Shown: in pieces, positions 31,612 through 41,691 of the stretch | How the letters are laid out: each line of letters starts with the position of its first letter | Numbering within the stretch: position 1 is the stretch's first letter | Assembly: GCA_900109485.1 (NCBI GenBank) | Contig: FOAY01000002.1 | Coordinates: 432,913-496,912, forward strand | DNA: 64,000 bases | Source: Kosakonia sacchari | Lineage (GTDB): Bacteria > Pseudomonadota > Gammaproteobacteria > Enterobacterales > Enterobacteriaceae | Reading direction: 5' to 3' | Position numbers and translations under genes: made by a program | The notes under the pieces: generated by a model | What the model was told of the DNA's origin: nothing | The model's database searches: none | The model's input: the letters and a program-made list of their open reading frames with translations, nothing else

Positions 31612-31974
31612 ATGGATTACGAATTTCTGCGCGATGTCACCGGAACCGTTAAGGTGCGCATGTCGATGGGGCACGAAGCCATCGGGCACTGGTTCAATGA
31701 AGAGGTGAAAGAGAACCTGGCTCTGCTGGACGAAGTTGAGCAGGCGGCAAAAACGGTGAAAGGCAGCGAGCGATCCTGGCAGCGCGCCGGGCATGAATAT
31801 ACGCTGTGGCTGGATGGCGAGGAAGTGATGGTTCGTGCCAATCAGCTGGAGTTTTCCGGCGACGAGATAGAAGAGGGGATGAGCTACTACGATGAAGAGA
31901 GTCTCTCGCTGTGCGGCGTGGAAGACTTTTTGCAAGTGGTGGCTGCCTACCGTCAATTTCTGAAACAATGCTAA
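31612..31974 (+). CDS. yacL: UPF0231 family protein YacL
   Basis: Small acidic cytoplasmic protein of unknown function, 120 residues as in E. coli, beginning [32 protein letters not shown], the conserved family start. A GAGGAAG ribosome-binding site precedes it. It stands alone, convergent with speD; a small hairpin (GGGAGC/GCTCCC at 31977-31994) lies between them. Confidence 0.95.
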   Translation: MDYEFLRDVTGTVKVRMSMGHEAIGHWFNEEVKENLALLDEVEQAAKTVKGSERSWQRAGHEYTLWLDGEEVMVRANQLEFSGDEIEEGMSYYDEESLSLCGVEDFLQVVAAYRQFLKQC

Positions 31975-32002
31975 CCGGGAGCGTCCTTGCTCCCTTCGCG
32001 CG

Positions 32003-32797
32003 TTACACGGCCGGGATATTTCGGCCGTAGTAGATCTCGCGCATCTCTTTCCACAGTGCTTCGGTGATCTCTTTGCGCTCTTCAGGCGTCAGATCTTCCG
32101 GCCTGGTATGGAACATGTAGTGCTTCAGGTCGAACTCCTTCAGCAACATTTTGGTATGGAAGATGTTTTCCTGATAAACGTTAACGTCCACCATGTCATA
32201 CAGCGATTTCATATCATCAGACATAAAGTTCTGAATCGAATTAATCTCGTGATCGATAAAGTGCTTCATGCCGTTAACGTCACGCGTGAAGCCGCGAACG
32301 CGATAATCGACGGTGACAATATCGGACTCAAGCTGGTGGATCAGGTAATTCAGCGCTTTCAGCGGTGAAATCACGCCGCAGGTAGAGACTTCAATGTCGG
32401 CGCGGAACGTACACAAACCGCCTTCCGGGTGGCTTTCCGGGTAGGTATGTACGCAGATGTGGCTCTTATCCAGATGCGCTACCACCGCTTCCGGCAACGG
32501 ACCGGGGTGCTCTGTTTTGTCGATCAATTGTGGATCGACCGGTTCTTCGCTCACCAGAATGGTGACGCTTGCACCCTGCGGTTCGTAATCCTGACGGGCA
32601 ATATTCAGGATATTGGCACCGATAATGTTACAGGTTTCCGTCAGGATCTCGGTCAAACGGTTGGCGTTATAGAGTTCATCAATGTAGGCAATATAGCCGT
32701 CACGCTCTTCTGCGGTTTTGGCGTAGCAGATGTCGTAGATACAAAAACTCAGGCTTTTGGTCAGGTTGTTAAAGCCATGCAGTTTAAGCTTTTTCAA
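32003..32797 (-). CDS. speD: S-adenosylmethionine decarboxylase proenzyme SpeD
   Basis: Pyruvoyl enzyme giving decarboxylated AdoMet, the aminopropyl donor for spermidine. The 264 residues match E. coli. Self-cleavage is expected between Lys111 and Ser112 in [14 protein letters not shown], with Ser112 becoming the pyruvoyl group. The start codon is TTG (32795-32797) behind AGGGGGTGA, as in E. coli; no nearby ATG fits. It lies 20 bases after speE in the speED operon. Confidence 0.98.
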   Translation of the reverse strand: MKKLKLHGFNNLTKSLSFCIYDICYAKTAEERDGYIAYIDELYNANRLTEILTETCNIIGANILNIARQDYEPQGASVTILVSEEPVDPQLIDKTEHPGPLPEAVVAHLDKSHICVHTYPESHPEGGLCTFRADIEVSTCGVISPLKALNYLIHQLESDIVTVDYRVRGFTRDVNGMKHFIDHEINSIQNFMSDDMKSLYDMVDVNVYQENIFHTKMLLKEFDLKHYMFHTRPEDLTPEERKEITEALWKEMREIYYGRNIPAV

Positions 32798-32817
32798 TTT
32801 TTATCACCCCCTTAGAG

Positions 32818-33678
32818 TCACTGTGCAGACAACGCGTCTTGCAGATATTGTGGCAGAGCGAATGCTGCGGTATGAATCGCCGGATTGTAGTAACGGCAGG
32901 TGAGTGCGGCATTGTGGAAACGGGCGGCGATGATCTCGGTCGAAAGATGGCGCAGCACCTCGTTATCCGTGGCCCAGGCGAAGGTCATAATACCGCCGTA
33001 ATAGGTCGGTACGGCGGCCTGGTAGAAGCTGACGTCGCTAAAGTAGTGGCTCAGTTTGCGGTGGCTGCCGACGGCTTCATCCTGTTGCAGGAAGCTGACG
33101 CCGTTTTGCGCGACAAAGATCCCGCCAGCATTCAGGCAGCGTTTGCAGCCTTCGTAGAACGCTGAAGTGAACAGGCTTTCGCCGGGACCAATAGGATCGG
33201 TACAGTCGGAAATGATCACGTCGAACGTCTTGTCGGTCTGATTAACAAAGTTGATGCCGTCATCGATCACCAGATGGAACCGCGGATCATCGTACGCGCC
33301 CGCGTTGTGCTTCGGCAGGTACTGGCGACAGAAAGAGACGACGCCCGCGTCGATTTCTACCATGGTGATGGTTTCGATGTTTTTGTGGCGGGTTACTTCA
33401 CGCAGCATTGCACCGTCGCCGCCGCCGATGATCAGCACATGTTTCGCGTTGCCGTGCGCCAGCAGCGGAACATGGGTCATCATCTCGTGGTAGATGAATT
33501 CGTCGCGTTCGGTGGTTTGTACCACGCCATCCAGCGCCATTACGCGGCCAAAGGCGGCGTTCTCGAAAATGATCAGATCCTGGTGATTGGTCTTTTCGTG
33601 ATAAAGCACCTTATCCACGGCAAAGTACTGACCAAAATGGTCATGCAGCGTCTCTTGCCACATCGTGTTGTCGGCCAT
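32818..33678 (-). CDS. speE: Spermidine synthase SpeE
   Basis: Aminopropyltransferase making spermidine from putrescine and decarboxylated AdoMet. The ATG at 33678 has AAGGAG six bases upstream and gives 286 residues (E. coli 288); an upstream in-frame start is not conserved. Conserved binding motifs are [15 protein letters not shown] and [14 protein letters not shown] with the catalytic Asp, plus FVAQNG. It is first in speE-speD. Confidence 0.98.
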   Translation of the reverse strand: MADNTMWQETLHDHFGQYFAVDKVLYHEKTNHQDLIIFENAAFGRVMALDGVVQTTERDEFIYHEMMTHVPLLAHGNAKHVLIIGGGDGAMLREVTRHKNIETITMVEIDAGVVSFCRQYLPKHNAGAYDDPRFHLVIDDGINFVNQTDKTFDVIISDCTDPIGPGESLFTSAFYEGCKRCLNAGGIFVAQNGVSFLQQDEAVGSHRKLSHYFSDVSFYQAAVPTYYGGIMTFAWATDNEVLRHLSTEIIAARFHNAALTCRYYNPAIHTAAFALPQYLQDALSAQ

Positions 33679-33772
33679 TGGTTGCTCCTTTGTTAACACC
33701 CGTAAAACGGGCGCAACATAATAGCTAACTCTGCCCGTAGTTGCACGGTCAGAGTTTAACCATCGCGACAGC

Positions 33773-34120
33773 TTACTTCACGTAGGCGAGCAGGCTTAAG
33801 GAGTCGCGGGCCAGCGCTTTGCATTTTTTGGCGGTGGGAATGCCAATGCCGCTCAAATCGCGGTAGCTATCTTCGCCAAGCGACTTCATGTCCCATGCAT
33901 CATAGTTGCTGAGATCCCACTGGTTTTGCTGGGCGAAAAATACCAGCGCACGGCGGATCTGCCCGTTGGGTAAATTGTTATAACCGCAGTCATTTTTCAG
34001 AAAGACAAACACCGCCGTGAGATCGGCCATGTCTTCGGCTTCGGATTCGCTTAGCGCATAACTGTTCACGGAGACAGCCAGCAGGCTGCCAAGGAGTACT
34101 GTTCTGAAAAACGTCTTCAT
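33773..34120 (-). CDS. yacC: YacC, exported protein of the PulS/OutS-like group
   Basis: A 115-residue secreted protein equal in length to E. coli YacC. It has a signal peptide ([22 protein letters not shown]) with a probable signal peptidase I site before LSESEAED. The mature part is helical with two cysteines (NDCGYNN, KKCKAL) that may pair. E. coli YacC is, to my knowledge, placed with PulS/OutS type II secretion pilotins, but this protein has no lipobox cysteine, so a pilotin role is uncertain. It is divergent from cueO. Confidence 0.93.
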   Translation of the reverse strand: MKTFFRTVLLGSLLAVSVNSYALSESEAEDMADLTAVFVFLKNDCGYNNLPNGQIRRALVFFAQQNQWDLSNYDAWDMKSLGEDSYRDLSGIGIPTAKKCKALARDSLSLLAYVK

Positions 34121-34199
34121 TATTTCTACCACGGTGTAACGGAATTTAAACGTTAGCACAGTCCGCATAAGGCGACGATATTTATTATTACCTCTTTTC

Positions 34200-34230
34200 T
34201 TGACCTTCCGGCAGGGGAAAGGTTTAAGCT
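34200..34230 (+). promoter_or_regulatory. CueR-type copper-responsive promoter of cueO
   Basis: TTGACC (34200-34205), a 19-base spacer and TAAGCT (34225-34230); the spacer contains the dyad ACCTTCC...GGAAAGGT (34203-34223). The over-long spacer and dyad are the hallmarks of MerR-family CueR promoters, and E. coli cueO has the same arrangement. Confidence 0.88.
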
Positions 34231-34263
34231 CAAAATATCGTCTGCACCAGATAAGGAAATGCC

Positions 34264-35850
34264 ATGCAACGCCGAGATTTTTTGAAATATTCCGCCACGT
34301 TGGGCGTGCTAAGCGCCTTACCGCTGTGGAGTCGCTCACTTTTTGCCGCGGAACGCCCGGCGCTACCCATTCCCCCGCTGCTCAGTGCCGATGCGCAAGG
34401 GCGTATCGCGCTGACAGTGCAAGCAGGAGAAACGCTATTTGGCACGAACAAAGCCGCCACCTGGGGGTATAACGGCGCACTGTTAGGGCCAGCGTTACAA
34501 CTACGTCAGGGAAAGCAAGTGACGATTGATATTCGTAACACCCTCGCGGAAGAGACGACCGTTCACTGGCACGGGGTGGAGGTGCCTGGCGACGTTGACG
34601 GCGGGCCGCAGGGCGTCATCAAAGCGGGCAGTCGTCGTTCTGTTACCTTTACGCCCACGCAGCAGGCTGCGACCTGCTGGTTCCATCCGCATCAGCATGG
34701 CAAAACCGGCCGTCAGGTCGCGATGGGGCTGGCGGGGCTGGTGCTGATAGAAGATGACGCTATTCGCCAGTTGCGGCTACCGACGCAGTGGGGCATTGAT
34801 GATGTGCCGGTTATCGTGCAGGACAAAAGGTTTACCGCGCAGGGGCAGATTGATTATCAGCTGGATATGATGAGCGCCGCGGTCGGCTGGTTCGGCGATA
34901 CGCTGCTGACCAATGGCGCTATCAACCCGCAACATGCCGCGCCGCGCGGCTGGCTGCGTCTGCGCTTGCTGAATGGGTGTAATGCGCGCTCGCTGAACTT
35001 CTCAACCAGCGATAAGCGCCCGCTGTATGTGGTGGCGAGCGATGGCGGTTTATTAAGTGAACCGGTAAAGGTGAGTGAACTGCCGATGTTGATGGGCGAG
35101 CGTTTTGAAGTGCTGGTGGATACGCGCGATGGCAAACCCTTTGATATCGTGACGCTGCCGGTGCAGCAGATGGGAATGACGGTCGTACCGTTCGATAAGC
35201 CGCATCCGGTATTACATATTCAACCGCTACAGATCGCCGCTTCGGGTACTTTGCCTGATTCGCTGGCCTCCGTGCCGGGTTTACCTGCGCTGACAGGCTT
35301 AACGCAGCGGACGTTGCAGTTATCGATGGACCCGATGCTCGACATGATGGGCATGCAGGCGTTGCAGAAGAAGTATGGCGATAGCGCGATGGCCGGGATG
35401 ATGATGGGGAACGGCCAAATGGGACATGGCCAGATGATGAACATGGATCACAGCAAGATGATGAATATGGACCATGGGCAGATGAATCATGGCGCGCAGG
35501 GGTTTGATTTCCATAATGCCAACCGCATCAACGGTAAAGCTTTCGATATGAACGCGCCCGCTTTCGCGGCAAAAAAAGGGGAGTATGAGCGCTGGGTGAT
35601 TTCCGGCGAGGGCGACATGATGTTGCATCCCTTCCATATTCACGGCACTCAGTTCCGTATTTTATCGGAGAACGGCAAGCCACCGGCCGCACATCGTGCA
35701 GGCTGGAAAGACACCGTTAATGTCTATGGCGCGCGCAGTGAAGTGTTAGTCCGTTTTCAATATGATGCGCCGAAAGAGCATGCTTATATGGCGCACTGCC
35801 ATCTGCTTGAGCATGAAGATACCGGCATGATGTTAGGATTTACGGTGTAA
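34264..35850 (+). CDS. cueO: Multicopper oxidase CueO
   Basis: Periplasmic cuprous oxidase for copper tolerance. A twin-arginine signal begins [14 protein letters not shown]. The four copper-binding motifs are all present: [19 protein letters not shown] and [13 protein letters not shown]. Between domains 2 and 3 is a Met/His-rich segment (about residues 360-410) that delivers Cu(I). It has 528 residues against 516 in E. coli, with extra length mainly in this Met-rich part. A CueR-type promoter lies just upstream. Confidence 0.98.
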   Translation: MQRRDFLKYSATLGVLSALPLWSRSLFAAERPALPIPPLLSADAQGRIALTVQAGETLFGTNKAATWGYNGALLGPALQLRQGKQVTIDIRNTLAEETTVHWHGVEVPGDVDGGPQGVIKAGSRRSVTFTPTQQAATCWFHPHQHGKTGRQVAMGLAGLVLIEDDAIRQLRLPTQWGIDDVPVIVQDKRFTAQGQIDYQLDMMSAAVGWFGDTLLTNGAINPQHAAPRGWLRLRLLNGCNARSLNFSTSDKRPLYVVASDGGLLSEPVKVSELPMLMGERFEVLVDTRDGKPFDIVTLPVQQMGMTVVPFDKPHPVLHIQPLQIAASGTLPDSLASVPGLPALTGLTQRTLQLSMDPMLDMMGMQALQKKYGDSAMAGMMMGNGQMGHGQMMNMDHSKMMNMDHGQMNHGAQGFDFHNANRINGKAFDMNAPAFAAKKGEYERWVISGEGDMMLHPFHIHGTQFRILSENGKPPAAHRAGWKDTVNVYGARSEVLVRFQYDAPKEHAYMAHCHLLEHEDTGMMLGFTV

Positions 35851-35867
35851 AAAACGCATACCAGCAA

Positions 35868-35899
35868 AAAGCCCGGAAGCGTGTGGCTTACCGGGCTTT
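35868..35899. terminator. Hairpin between convergent cueO and gcd
   Basis: 9-bp stem AAAGCCCGG/CCGGGCTTT with a 14-base loop, able to form on both strands; probable transcript end for cueO. Confidence 0.55.
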
Positions 35900-35910
35900 C
35901 TACGATCAGC

Positions 35911-35940
35911 ATGCCGGATGCGTCATCTCATCCGGCATTT
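35911..35940. repeat. REP-like palindrome
   Basis: ATGCCGGATGCG...TCATCCGGCAT between cueO and gcd, with GCCGGATG and CATCCGGC arms. This is the core of the enterobacterial repetitive extragenic palindrome and often lies after convergent genes. Confidence 0.75.
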
Positions 35941-35944
35941 TTAC

Positions 35945-38335
35945 TTACTTTGCGTCATCCGGCAGCGCATAGGCCACGATATAGTCGCCCATCTTCGTAC
36001 CGAACGAGCCGTGACCGCCCGCGGAAATGACAACATACTGCTTGCCATTCACTTCATAGGTCATCGGTGTTGCCTGGCCACCTGCCGGTAACCGGCCTTG
36101 CCACAGCTTCTCACCGTTGCTCATATTGTATGCGCGCAGGTAGTTATCTGCGGTTGCGGCAATAAACAGCACGTTACCGGCAGTGGAGATCGGGCCGCCC
36201 AGCATCGGCATACCCATATTGAACGGCACAGGAACCGGCATCGGGAACGGCATGCTGTCCTGCGGCGTACCAATACGTTTTTTCCATACCACCTGGTTGG
36301 TTTTCAGATCCAGTGCGGAAATGTAACCCCACGCCGGTTGTTTACACGGCAGACCAAACGGTGACAGGAACGGGTTCAGCGTCACGCCAAACGGCACGCC
36401 ATACTGCGGCTGAATCCCTGATTCCGTACCGGTGCCTTTTGCATCTTTCGGCGGTTCCATCGGGTTACCGGGGCCGCGCGGGATCAGCTTCGACACAAAC
36501 GGCAGCGCCATCGGGTTAGCAATCGCTACCTGACGGTCTGGATCAACAGAGATGCCGCCCCATTCGAACATCCCCAGGTTACCCGGGAAGACCAGCGTGC
36601 CCTGCTCAGACGGCGGAGTGAAGATGCCTTCATAGCGCAGTTTCTGGAACATCACGCGGCACACCAGTTGGTCGAACATGGTGGCGCCCCACATGTCCGC
36701 GCCGCTCAGGTTTTGCTTCGGACGGAAACTCAGGTCAGAGAAAGGCTGCGTTTTGCTGACGTAATCACCTTTCGCTGCGCCTTGCGGTACCGGTTTTTCT
36801 GGCGCCGGAACAACCAACTTGCCGTTGGTACGATCCAGTACAAAGATGTTACCGGTTTTCGCCGGCGCGTAGATGACCGGAACGGTTTTGCCATTAACGC
36901 TAATATCCGCCAGCGTCGGCTGCGACGGCATATCCATATCCCACAGATCGTGGTGAACCGTCTGGTAGCTCCATGCCAGTTTGCCGGTGGTCGCGTTCAG
37001 TGCGACGATTGCACTGGCATAGCGTTCCTGCTCCGGCGTGCGGTTACCGCCCCAGATATCCGGCGTGGTAACGCCCATTGGCAGATAGACTAAATCCAGT
37101 TTCGCGTCATAGGCTGCTGGTGCCCAGGAGTTCGGCGAGTTAAAGGTGAAGGTATGTTCGTCCGACGGAATCGCGTTCGGATCTTTCGCACCCGGATCGA
37201 AGGCCCACAGCAGTTTGCCGGTGTTGACGTCGAAACCACGGATAACGCCAGAGGTTTCACGGGTAGAGAAGTTATCGGTCACCGAACCGGCAATCACAAT
37301 AGTTTTATCCGTGATGATCGGCGGCGAGGTCGGCTCATACAGGCCAGGCGTGGTGTCCGGCATGTTGGTTTGCAGATTCAGGATACCTTTGTTGGCAAAG
37401 GTTTCACACGGCTTACCGTTGTCAGCGTTGATGGCAAACAGGCGGCCATCGTTCACCGGCAGGATAATACGGCGCGGACAATCGGCGACCACGTCCGGGC
37501 TGGCATTATCGGCGCGCGCTTCATGGTAAGAAACGCCGCGGCAAGTGACATGCTGGAATGATTGATTGGCATTCAGTTGCGGATCGAAATGCCACTTCTC
37601 TTTACCGGTTGCGGCATCAACGGCAAACAGACGCTGGTGCGCAGTACACAGATACAGCGTGTCGCCGACTTTAATGGGCGTCACTTCATTGGTCAGTTCG
37701 CCCGGATCGGTCGGCAGCTTCAGATCGCCCGTGCGGAACACCCAGGCTTCCTTCAGGTTCTTCACGTTTTCGGCGTTGATCTGCTTCAGCGGCGAATACC
37801 GCTGTCCTTCCTGGTTGCGGCCATAGGCAGGCCAGTCGCCATCCGCTACCTGCGAAATAGGTGCGGCAGGCGTTGACTCGGCGCTCAGGGTGCCCTTCAC
37901 TTCTTGCGGATCGTTAAAGCCCGCCCAGGTGAGGATCCCGCCGCTAATCAGCAGGGCAACCACCAGCGCTGCGACGGACCCGCCGGATGGGATAACCAGT
38001 CGCCGCCAGACAAAGGGAAGAATCAGCCAGATGCCAAAGAAGACGAGAATATCGCTTCGCGGCGTCAGCGCCCAGAAATCGAAACCGACTTCCCACACGC
38101 CCCAGATCATGGTGGCAAGCAGCAGCGCAGCATACAGCCACAGCGCAGCGCGCTTCCCTTTCCACAGTAACCAGGTGACACCCAGCATCACCAGACCGGC
38201 GATCGGGTAGTACCAGGAGCCACCAATGGCGACAAGCCAGGCTCCACCGATTAACAGATACAGCCCGCAAAGCGCTGCAAACAGTGTTGTCAGCGTAATC
38301 AGGAGCCTCGGTTGTTGAGTTTTTGTTTCCGCCAT
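35945..38335 (-). CDS. gcd: PQQ-dependent glucose dehydrogenase Gcd
   Basis: Membrane quinoprotein oxidising glucose to gluconolactone in the periplasm and reducing ubiquinone. The 796 residues equal E. coli. The N-terminal 140 residues have five hydrophobic helices. The rest is the eight-bladed PQQ propeller with repeats such as GDWPAYGRNQEGQRYSPL and DLWDMDMPSQPTL. It needs PQQ; no pqq genes are in the window, so whether the cell makes the cofactor is unknown. It is divergent from hpt. Confidence 0.98.
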   Translation of the reverse strand: MAETKTQQPRLLITLTTLFAALCGLYLLIGGAWLVAIGGSWYYPIAGLVMLGVTWLLWKGKRAALWLYAALLLATMIWGVWEVGFDFWALTPRSDILVFFGIWLILPFVWRRLVIPSGGSVAALVVALLISGGILTWAGFNDPQEVKGTLSAESTPAAPISQVADGDWPAYGRNQEGQRYSPLKQINAENVKNLKEAWVFRTGDLKLPTDPGELTNEVTPIKVGDTLYLCTAHQRLFAVDAATGKEKWHFDPQLNANQSFQHVTCRGVSYHEARADNASPDVVADCPRRIILPVNDGRLFAINADNGKPCETFANKGILNLQTNMPDTTPGLYEPTSPPIITDKTIVIAGSVTDNFSTRETSGVIRGFDVNTGKLLWAFDPGAKDPNAIPSDEHTFTFNSPNSWAPAAYDAKLDLVYLPMGVTTPDIWGGNRTPEQERYASAIVALNATTGKLAWSYQTVHHDLWDMDMPSQPTLADISVNGKTVPVIYAPAKTGNIFVLDRTNGKLVVPAPEKPVPQGAAKGDYVSKTQPFSDLSFRPKQNLSGADMWGATMFDQLVCRVMFQKLRYEGIFTPPSEQGTLVFPGNLGMFEWGGISVDPDRQVAIANPMALPFVSKLIPRGPGNPMEPPKDAKGTGTESGIQPQYGVPFGVTLNPFLSPFGLPCKQPAWGYISALDLKTNQVVWKKRIGTPQDSMPFPMPVPVPFNMGMPMLGGPISTAGNVLFIAATADNYLRAYNMSNGEKLWQGRLPAGGQATPMTYEVNGKQYVVISAGGHGSFGTKMGDYIVAYALPDDAK

Positions 38336-38453
38336 AAAAGATACTCATCTAAGTTGTTAATTTTTTAATAGCAATTAATTATAGTCATTAACAAATGCGA
38401 TCGTCATCACAAAATGAGCTTTCTTGTTCGATAGCCAATGGAAATCAATTTGC

Positions 38454-38462
38454 TGGTATACT
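38454..38462 (+). promoter_or_regulatory. Extended -10 promoter of hpt
   Basis: TGG-TATACT, a TGn-extended -10, 75 bases before the hpt ATG; no good -35 is seen, as is common for extended -10 promoters. Confidence 0.5.
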
Positions 38463-38537
38463 TTGCGTCTTAATCTCAATTCTTCGGGATATCGCCTGAG
38501 TTTGAGTGATTACTCTTTAAATCAAATGGTTAGTAAA

Positions 38538-39074
38538 ATGAAACACACTGTGGAAGTGATGATCCCGGAAGCGGAGATCAAAGCGCGTATCGCTGAACTG
38601 GGTCGTCAAATCACTGAGCGTTATAAAGATAGCGGCAGCGAAATGGTGCTGGTGGGCCTGCTGCGCGGATCATTTATGTTCATGGCGGATTTGTGCCGTG
38701 AAGTGCAGGTTTCTCACGAAGTCGATTTTATGACCGCCTCCAGTTACGGCAGCGGTATGTCCACCACGCGCGACGTGAAAATTCTGAAAGATCTTGATGA
38801 AGATATTCGCGGCAAAGATGTGTTGATCGTTGAAGACATTATTGATTCCGGCAACACGCTGTCGAAAGTGCGTGAAATTCTTAGCCTGCGCGAACCGAAA
38901 TCGCTGGCGATCTGTACGCTGCTGGATAAACCTTCCCGCCGCGAAGTGGATGTGCCGGTGGAGTTTGTCGGCTTTGCTATTCCGGACGAGTTTGTGGTGG
39001 GCTACGGAATTGACTACGCGCAGCGCTACCGTCATCTGCCGTATGTCGGCAAAGTGGTTCTGCTGGACGAATAA
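38538..39074 (+). CDS. hpt: Hypoxanthine phosphoribosyltransferase Hpt
   Basis: Purine salvage enzyme converting hypoxanthine (and guanine less well) to the nucleotide with PRPP. The ATG at 38538 ([14 protein letters not shown]) gives 178 residues as in E. coli; another ATG four codons upstream is possible. The PRPP-binding motif is [14 protein letters not shown], and [13 protein letters not shown] and the flexible loop SSYGSGM are present. The stop codon overlaps the end of the can terminator. Confidence 0.98.
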   Translation: MKHTVEVMIPEAEIKARIAELGRQITERYKDSGSEMVLVGLLRGSFMFMADLCREVQVSHEVDFMTASSYGSGMSTTRDVKILKDLDEDIRGKDVLIVEDIIDSGNTLSKVREILSLREPKSLAICTLLDKPSRREVDVPVEFVGFAIPDEFVVGYGIDYAQRYRHLPYVGKVVLLDE

Positions 39075-39098
39075 AAAAATCGGGGCCGCTGGCCCCGA
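39073..39098 (-). terminator. Rho-independent terminator of can
   Basis: TCGGGGCC-GCT-GGCCCCGA (39080-39098), followed on the minus strand by seven T that run into the hpt stop codon. It suits the minus-strand gene; the plus side has no U tract. Confidence 0.75.
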
Positions 39099-39102
39099 AT
39101 GA

Positions 39103-39765
39103 TTATTTGTGGTTGTTGTGCTTCTTGCTGAGGTTGGAGACGCCCTGGCGATAACGCTGCTCCAGCGATTCGCGGTTGGTAGCGCTCACTTCCAGATTGC
39201 GCAGCAGGCCGTCGTGAATGCCGTAGGCCCAGCCGTGAATCGTCACTTTCTGGCCGCGTTTCCAGGCGGATCGCATGATCGTTGAATGGCCCAGGTTGTA
39301 AACCTGTTCCATGACATTCAGCTCGCACAGGGTATCGAAGCGGCTCTCTGGCGGTATCTCGCCGAGCAGCGAGCTATGTTTAAACCAGATATCGCGAATG
39401 TGCAGCAGCCAGTTATCGATAAGCCCAAGTTCAGGATTTTCAACCGCCGCCTGCACGCCGCCGCAGCCGTAGTGACCGCAGATGATGATGTGTTCGACTT
39501 CCAGCACGTCCACCGCATATTGCACAACGGAGAGGCAGTTCAGATCGGTATGAATTACCAGGTTGGCGACATTGCGGTGAACAAACAGTTCGCCGGGTTC
39601 GAGGCCGGTAAGGCGCTCGGCCGGTACGCGGGAATCGGAGCATCCAATCCAAAGGAAACGCGGTTTTTGTGCTTGCGCCAGCGTGGCAAAAAAACCGGGA
39701 TCTTCTTCCACCAGCATTTTTGACCATAGTGCGTTATTGCTGATGAGTGTATCTATGTCCTTCAT
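39103..39765 (-). CDS. can: Beta-class carbonic anhydrase Can
   Basis: Zinc enzyme hydrating CO2 to bicarbonate, needed for growth in air. The 220 residues match E. coli Can (YadF). Zinc ligands and catalytic dyad are in place: Cys42-Ser-Asp44-Ser-Arg ([10 protein letters not shown]) and HYGCGGV (His, Cys). It is convergent with hpt and divergent from yadG. Confidence 0.98.
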   Translation of the reverse strand: MKDIDTLISNNALWSKMLVEEDPGFFATLAQAQKPRFLWIGCSDSRVPAERLTGLEPGELFVHRNVANLVIHTDLNCLSVVQYAVDVLEVEHIIICGHYGCGGVQAAVENPELGLIDNWLLHIRDIWFKHSSLLGEIPPESRFDTLCELNVMEQVYNLGHSTIMRSAWKRGQKVTIHGWAYGIHDGLLRNLEVSATNRESLEQRYRQGVSNLSKKHNNHK

Positions 39766-39867
39766 GGAAGTGGATGACCTGTAACGGTAAGTGCGTTGCG
39801 CTAATATAGGTGAACTCTTCCTCTTTTAAAACTACACATCGAGTGTAAAAAAGGTAAGCGATATTTC

Positions 39868-40794
39868 ATGACCATTGCACTGGAGCTTGAGCAGCTTAAA
39901 AAAACCTATCCGGGCGGCGTTCAGGCGCTGCGCGGTATTGACCTGAAAGTAGAAGCCGGGGATTTCTACGCGCTTCTTGGACCGAATGGCGCAGGGAAAT
40001 CCACGACCATCGGCATCATCAGTTCGCTGGTCAATAAAACGTCCGGGCGCGTCAGCGTCTTTGGCTATGACCTGGAAAAAGATGTGGTCAACGCCAAACG
40101 CCAGCTGGGGCTGGTGCCGCAGGAGTTTAACTTTAACCCGTTTGAAACCGTCCAGCAGATCGTGGTGAACCAGGCGGGCTACTACGGTGTGGATCGCAAA
40201 GAAGCGCTGGTGCGCAGCGAAAAATACCTGAATCAGCTCGATCTGTGGGAAAAACGCAACGAACGTGCGCGGATGCTCTCCGGCGGGATGAAGCGTCGCC
40301 TGATGATCGCCCGTGCGCTGATGCATGAACCGAAACTGCTGATCCTCGATGAACCGACGGCAGGCGTGGACATTGAACTGCGTCGTTCCATGTGGGGCTT
40401 CCTGAAAGATCTGAACGATAAAGGCACCACCATTATCCTCACTACCCACTATCTGGAAGAGGCGGAGATGCTGTGCCGCAATATCGGCATTATTCAGCGC
40501 GGCGATCTGATCGAAAACACCTCAATGAAAGCGCTGCTTTCCAAACTGAAATCGGAAACTTTTATTCTCGATTTGGCGCCGAAATGCCCGTTACCGAAGC
40601 TGGAAGGGTATCAGTACCGGCTGGTGGATACTTCCACGCTGGAAGTCGAAGTGCTGCGCGAGCAGGGGGTGAACAGCGTTTTCAGCCAGCTCAGCGCGCA
40701 GGGTGTACAGGTGTTGAGTATGCGTAACAAAGCCAACCGTCTCGAAGAGCTGTTTGTCACGCTGGTTCATGACAGAAAAGGAGAAAGCGCATGA
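39868..40794 (+). CDS. yadG: ABC transporter ATP-binding protein YadG
   Basis: ATPase subunit of an ABC-2 type exporter of unknown substrate. It has Walker A GPNGAGKST, signature LSGGMKRRL, Walker B LLILDEPTAGVD and H-loop TTHYLEEAE; 308 residues as in E. coli. The stop overlaps the yadH start (ATGA), so the pair is one unit. Confidence 0.97.
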   Translation: MTIALELEQLKKTYPGGVQALRGIDLKVEAGDFYALLGPNGAGKSTTIGIISSLVNKTSGRVSVFGYDLEKDVVNAKRQLGLVPQEFNFNPFETVQQIVVNQAGYYGVDRKEALVRSEKYLNQLDLWEKRNERARMLSGGMKRRLMIARALMHEPKLLILDEPTAGVDIELRRSMWGFLKDLNDKGTTIILTTHYLEEAEMLCRNIGIIQRGDLIENTSMKALLSKLKSETFILDLAPKCPLPKLEGYQYRLVDTSTLEVEVLREQGVNSVFSQLSAQGVQVLSMRNKANRLEELFVTLVHDRKGESA

Positions 40795-41561
40795 TGCAGC
40801 TCTATTGGGTGGCGCTGAAGAGTATCTGGTACAAAGAGATCCAGCGTTTCATGCGGATCTGGATACAAACGCTGGTGCCGCCAGTGATCACCATGACGCT
40901 CTACTTTATTATTTTCGGCAATCTGATCGGTTCGCGGATTGGTGAAATGCACGGTTTCACCTACATGCAGTTTATCGTGCCGGGGCTGATCATGATGGCA
41001 GTGATCACCAACGCTTACGCCAACGTCGCATCATCGTTCTTCAGCGCCAAGTTTCAGCGCAATATTGAAGAGCTGCTGGTCGCGCCGGTTCCGACGCATG
41101 TGATTATTGCTGGCTATGTTGGCGGCGGCGTAGCGCGCGGGCTGTGCGTCGGTATTCTGGTGACTGCCGTTTCGCTGTTTTTCGTGCCGTTTCAGGTGCA
41201 TTCATGGCTGTTTGTCGCTTTAACGCTGCTGCTGACTGCCGTGCTGTTTTCGCTGGCCGGTCTGCTGAATGCGGTATTTGCCAAAACCTTTGACGATATC
41301 AGCCTGATCCCGACCTTTGTGCTGACGCCGTTGACCTATCTGGGCGGGGTATTTTACTCCCTGACGCTGCTGCCGCCGTTCTGGCAGGCGCTGTCGCACC
41401 TGAACCCGATAGTCTATATGATCAGCGGCTTCCGTTTTGGTTTCCTCGGCATTACCGACGTTCCGCTGTTCACCACTGTTGCCGTGCTGGTGGTGTTTAT
41501 CATCGCTTTCTATTTGGTTTGCTGGTACTTGATCAATCGCGGCCGCGGGCTGCGCAGCTAA
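40791..41561 (+). CDS. yadH: ABC-2 type permease YadH
   Basis: Integral membrane partner of YadG, 256 residues as in E. coli, with six predicted helices and the ABC-2 motif LTPLTYLGGVFYSLTLLPPF. Start at the first of two adjacent ATGs (MMQLYWVALKSIW), overlapping the yadG stop. E. coli has yadI (a PTS IIA protein) next; here yadE follows directly. Confidence 0.96.
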   Translation: MMQLYWVALKSIWYKEIQRFMRIWIQTLVPPVITMTLYFIIFGNLIGSRIGEMHGFTYMQFIVPGLIMMAVITNAYANVASSFFSAKFQRNIEELLVAPVPTHVIIAGYVGGGVARGLCVGILVTAVSLFFVPFQVHSWLFVALTLLLTAVLFSLAGLLNAVFAKTFDDISLIPTFVLTPLTYLGGVFYSLTLLPPFWQALSHLNPIVYMISGFRFGFLGITDVPLFTTVAVLVVFIIAFYLVCWYLINRGRGLRS

Positions 41562-41691
41562 TCTCTGCGGGCTGGCTCTTTTGCACACGAGAGCCAGCTT
41601 ATCTGGACGGGCTATTTTTTGTACTTACTCCGGCCTTTGAATATGTGCAGTTTTGTTACACTAATGACAGTCTCTCAACCCGGTTCGTCTC

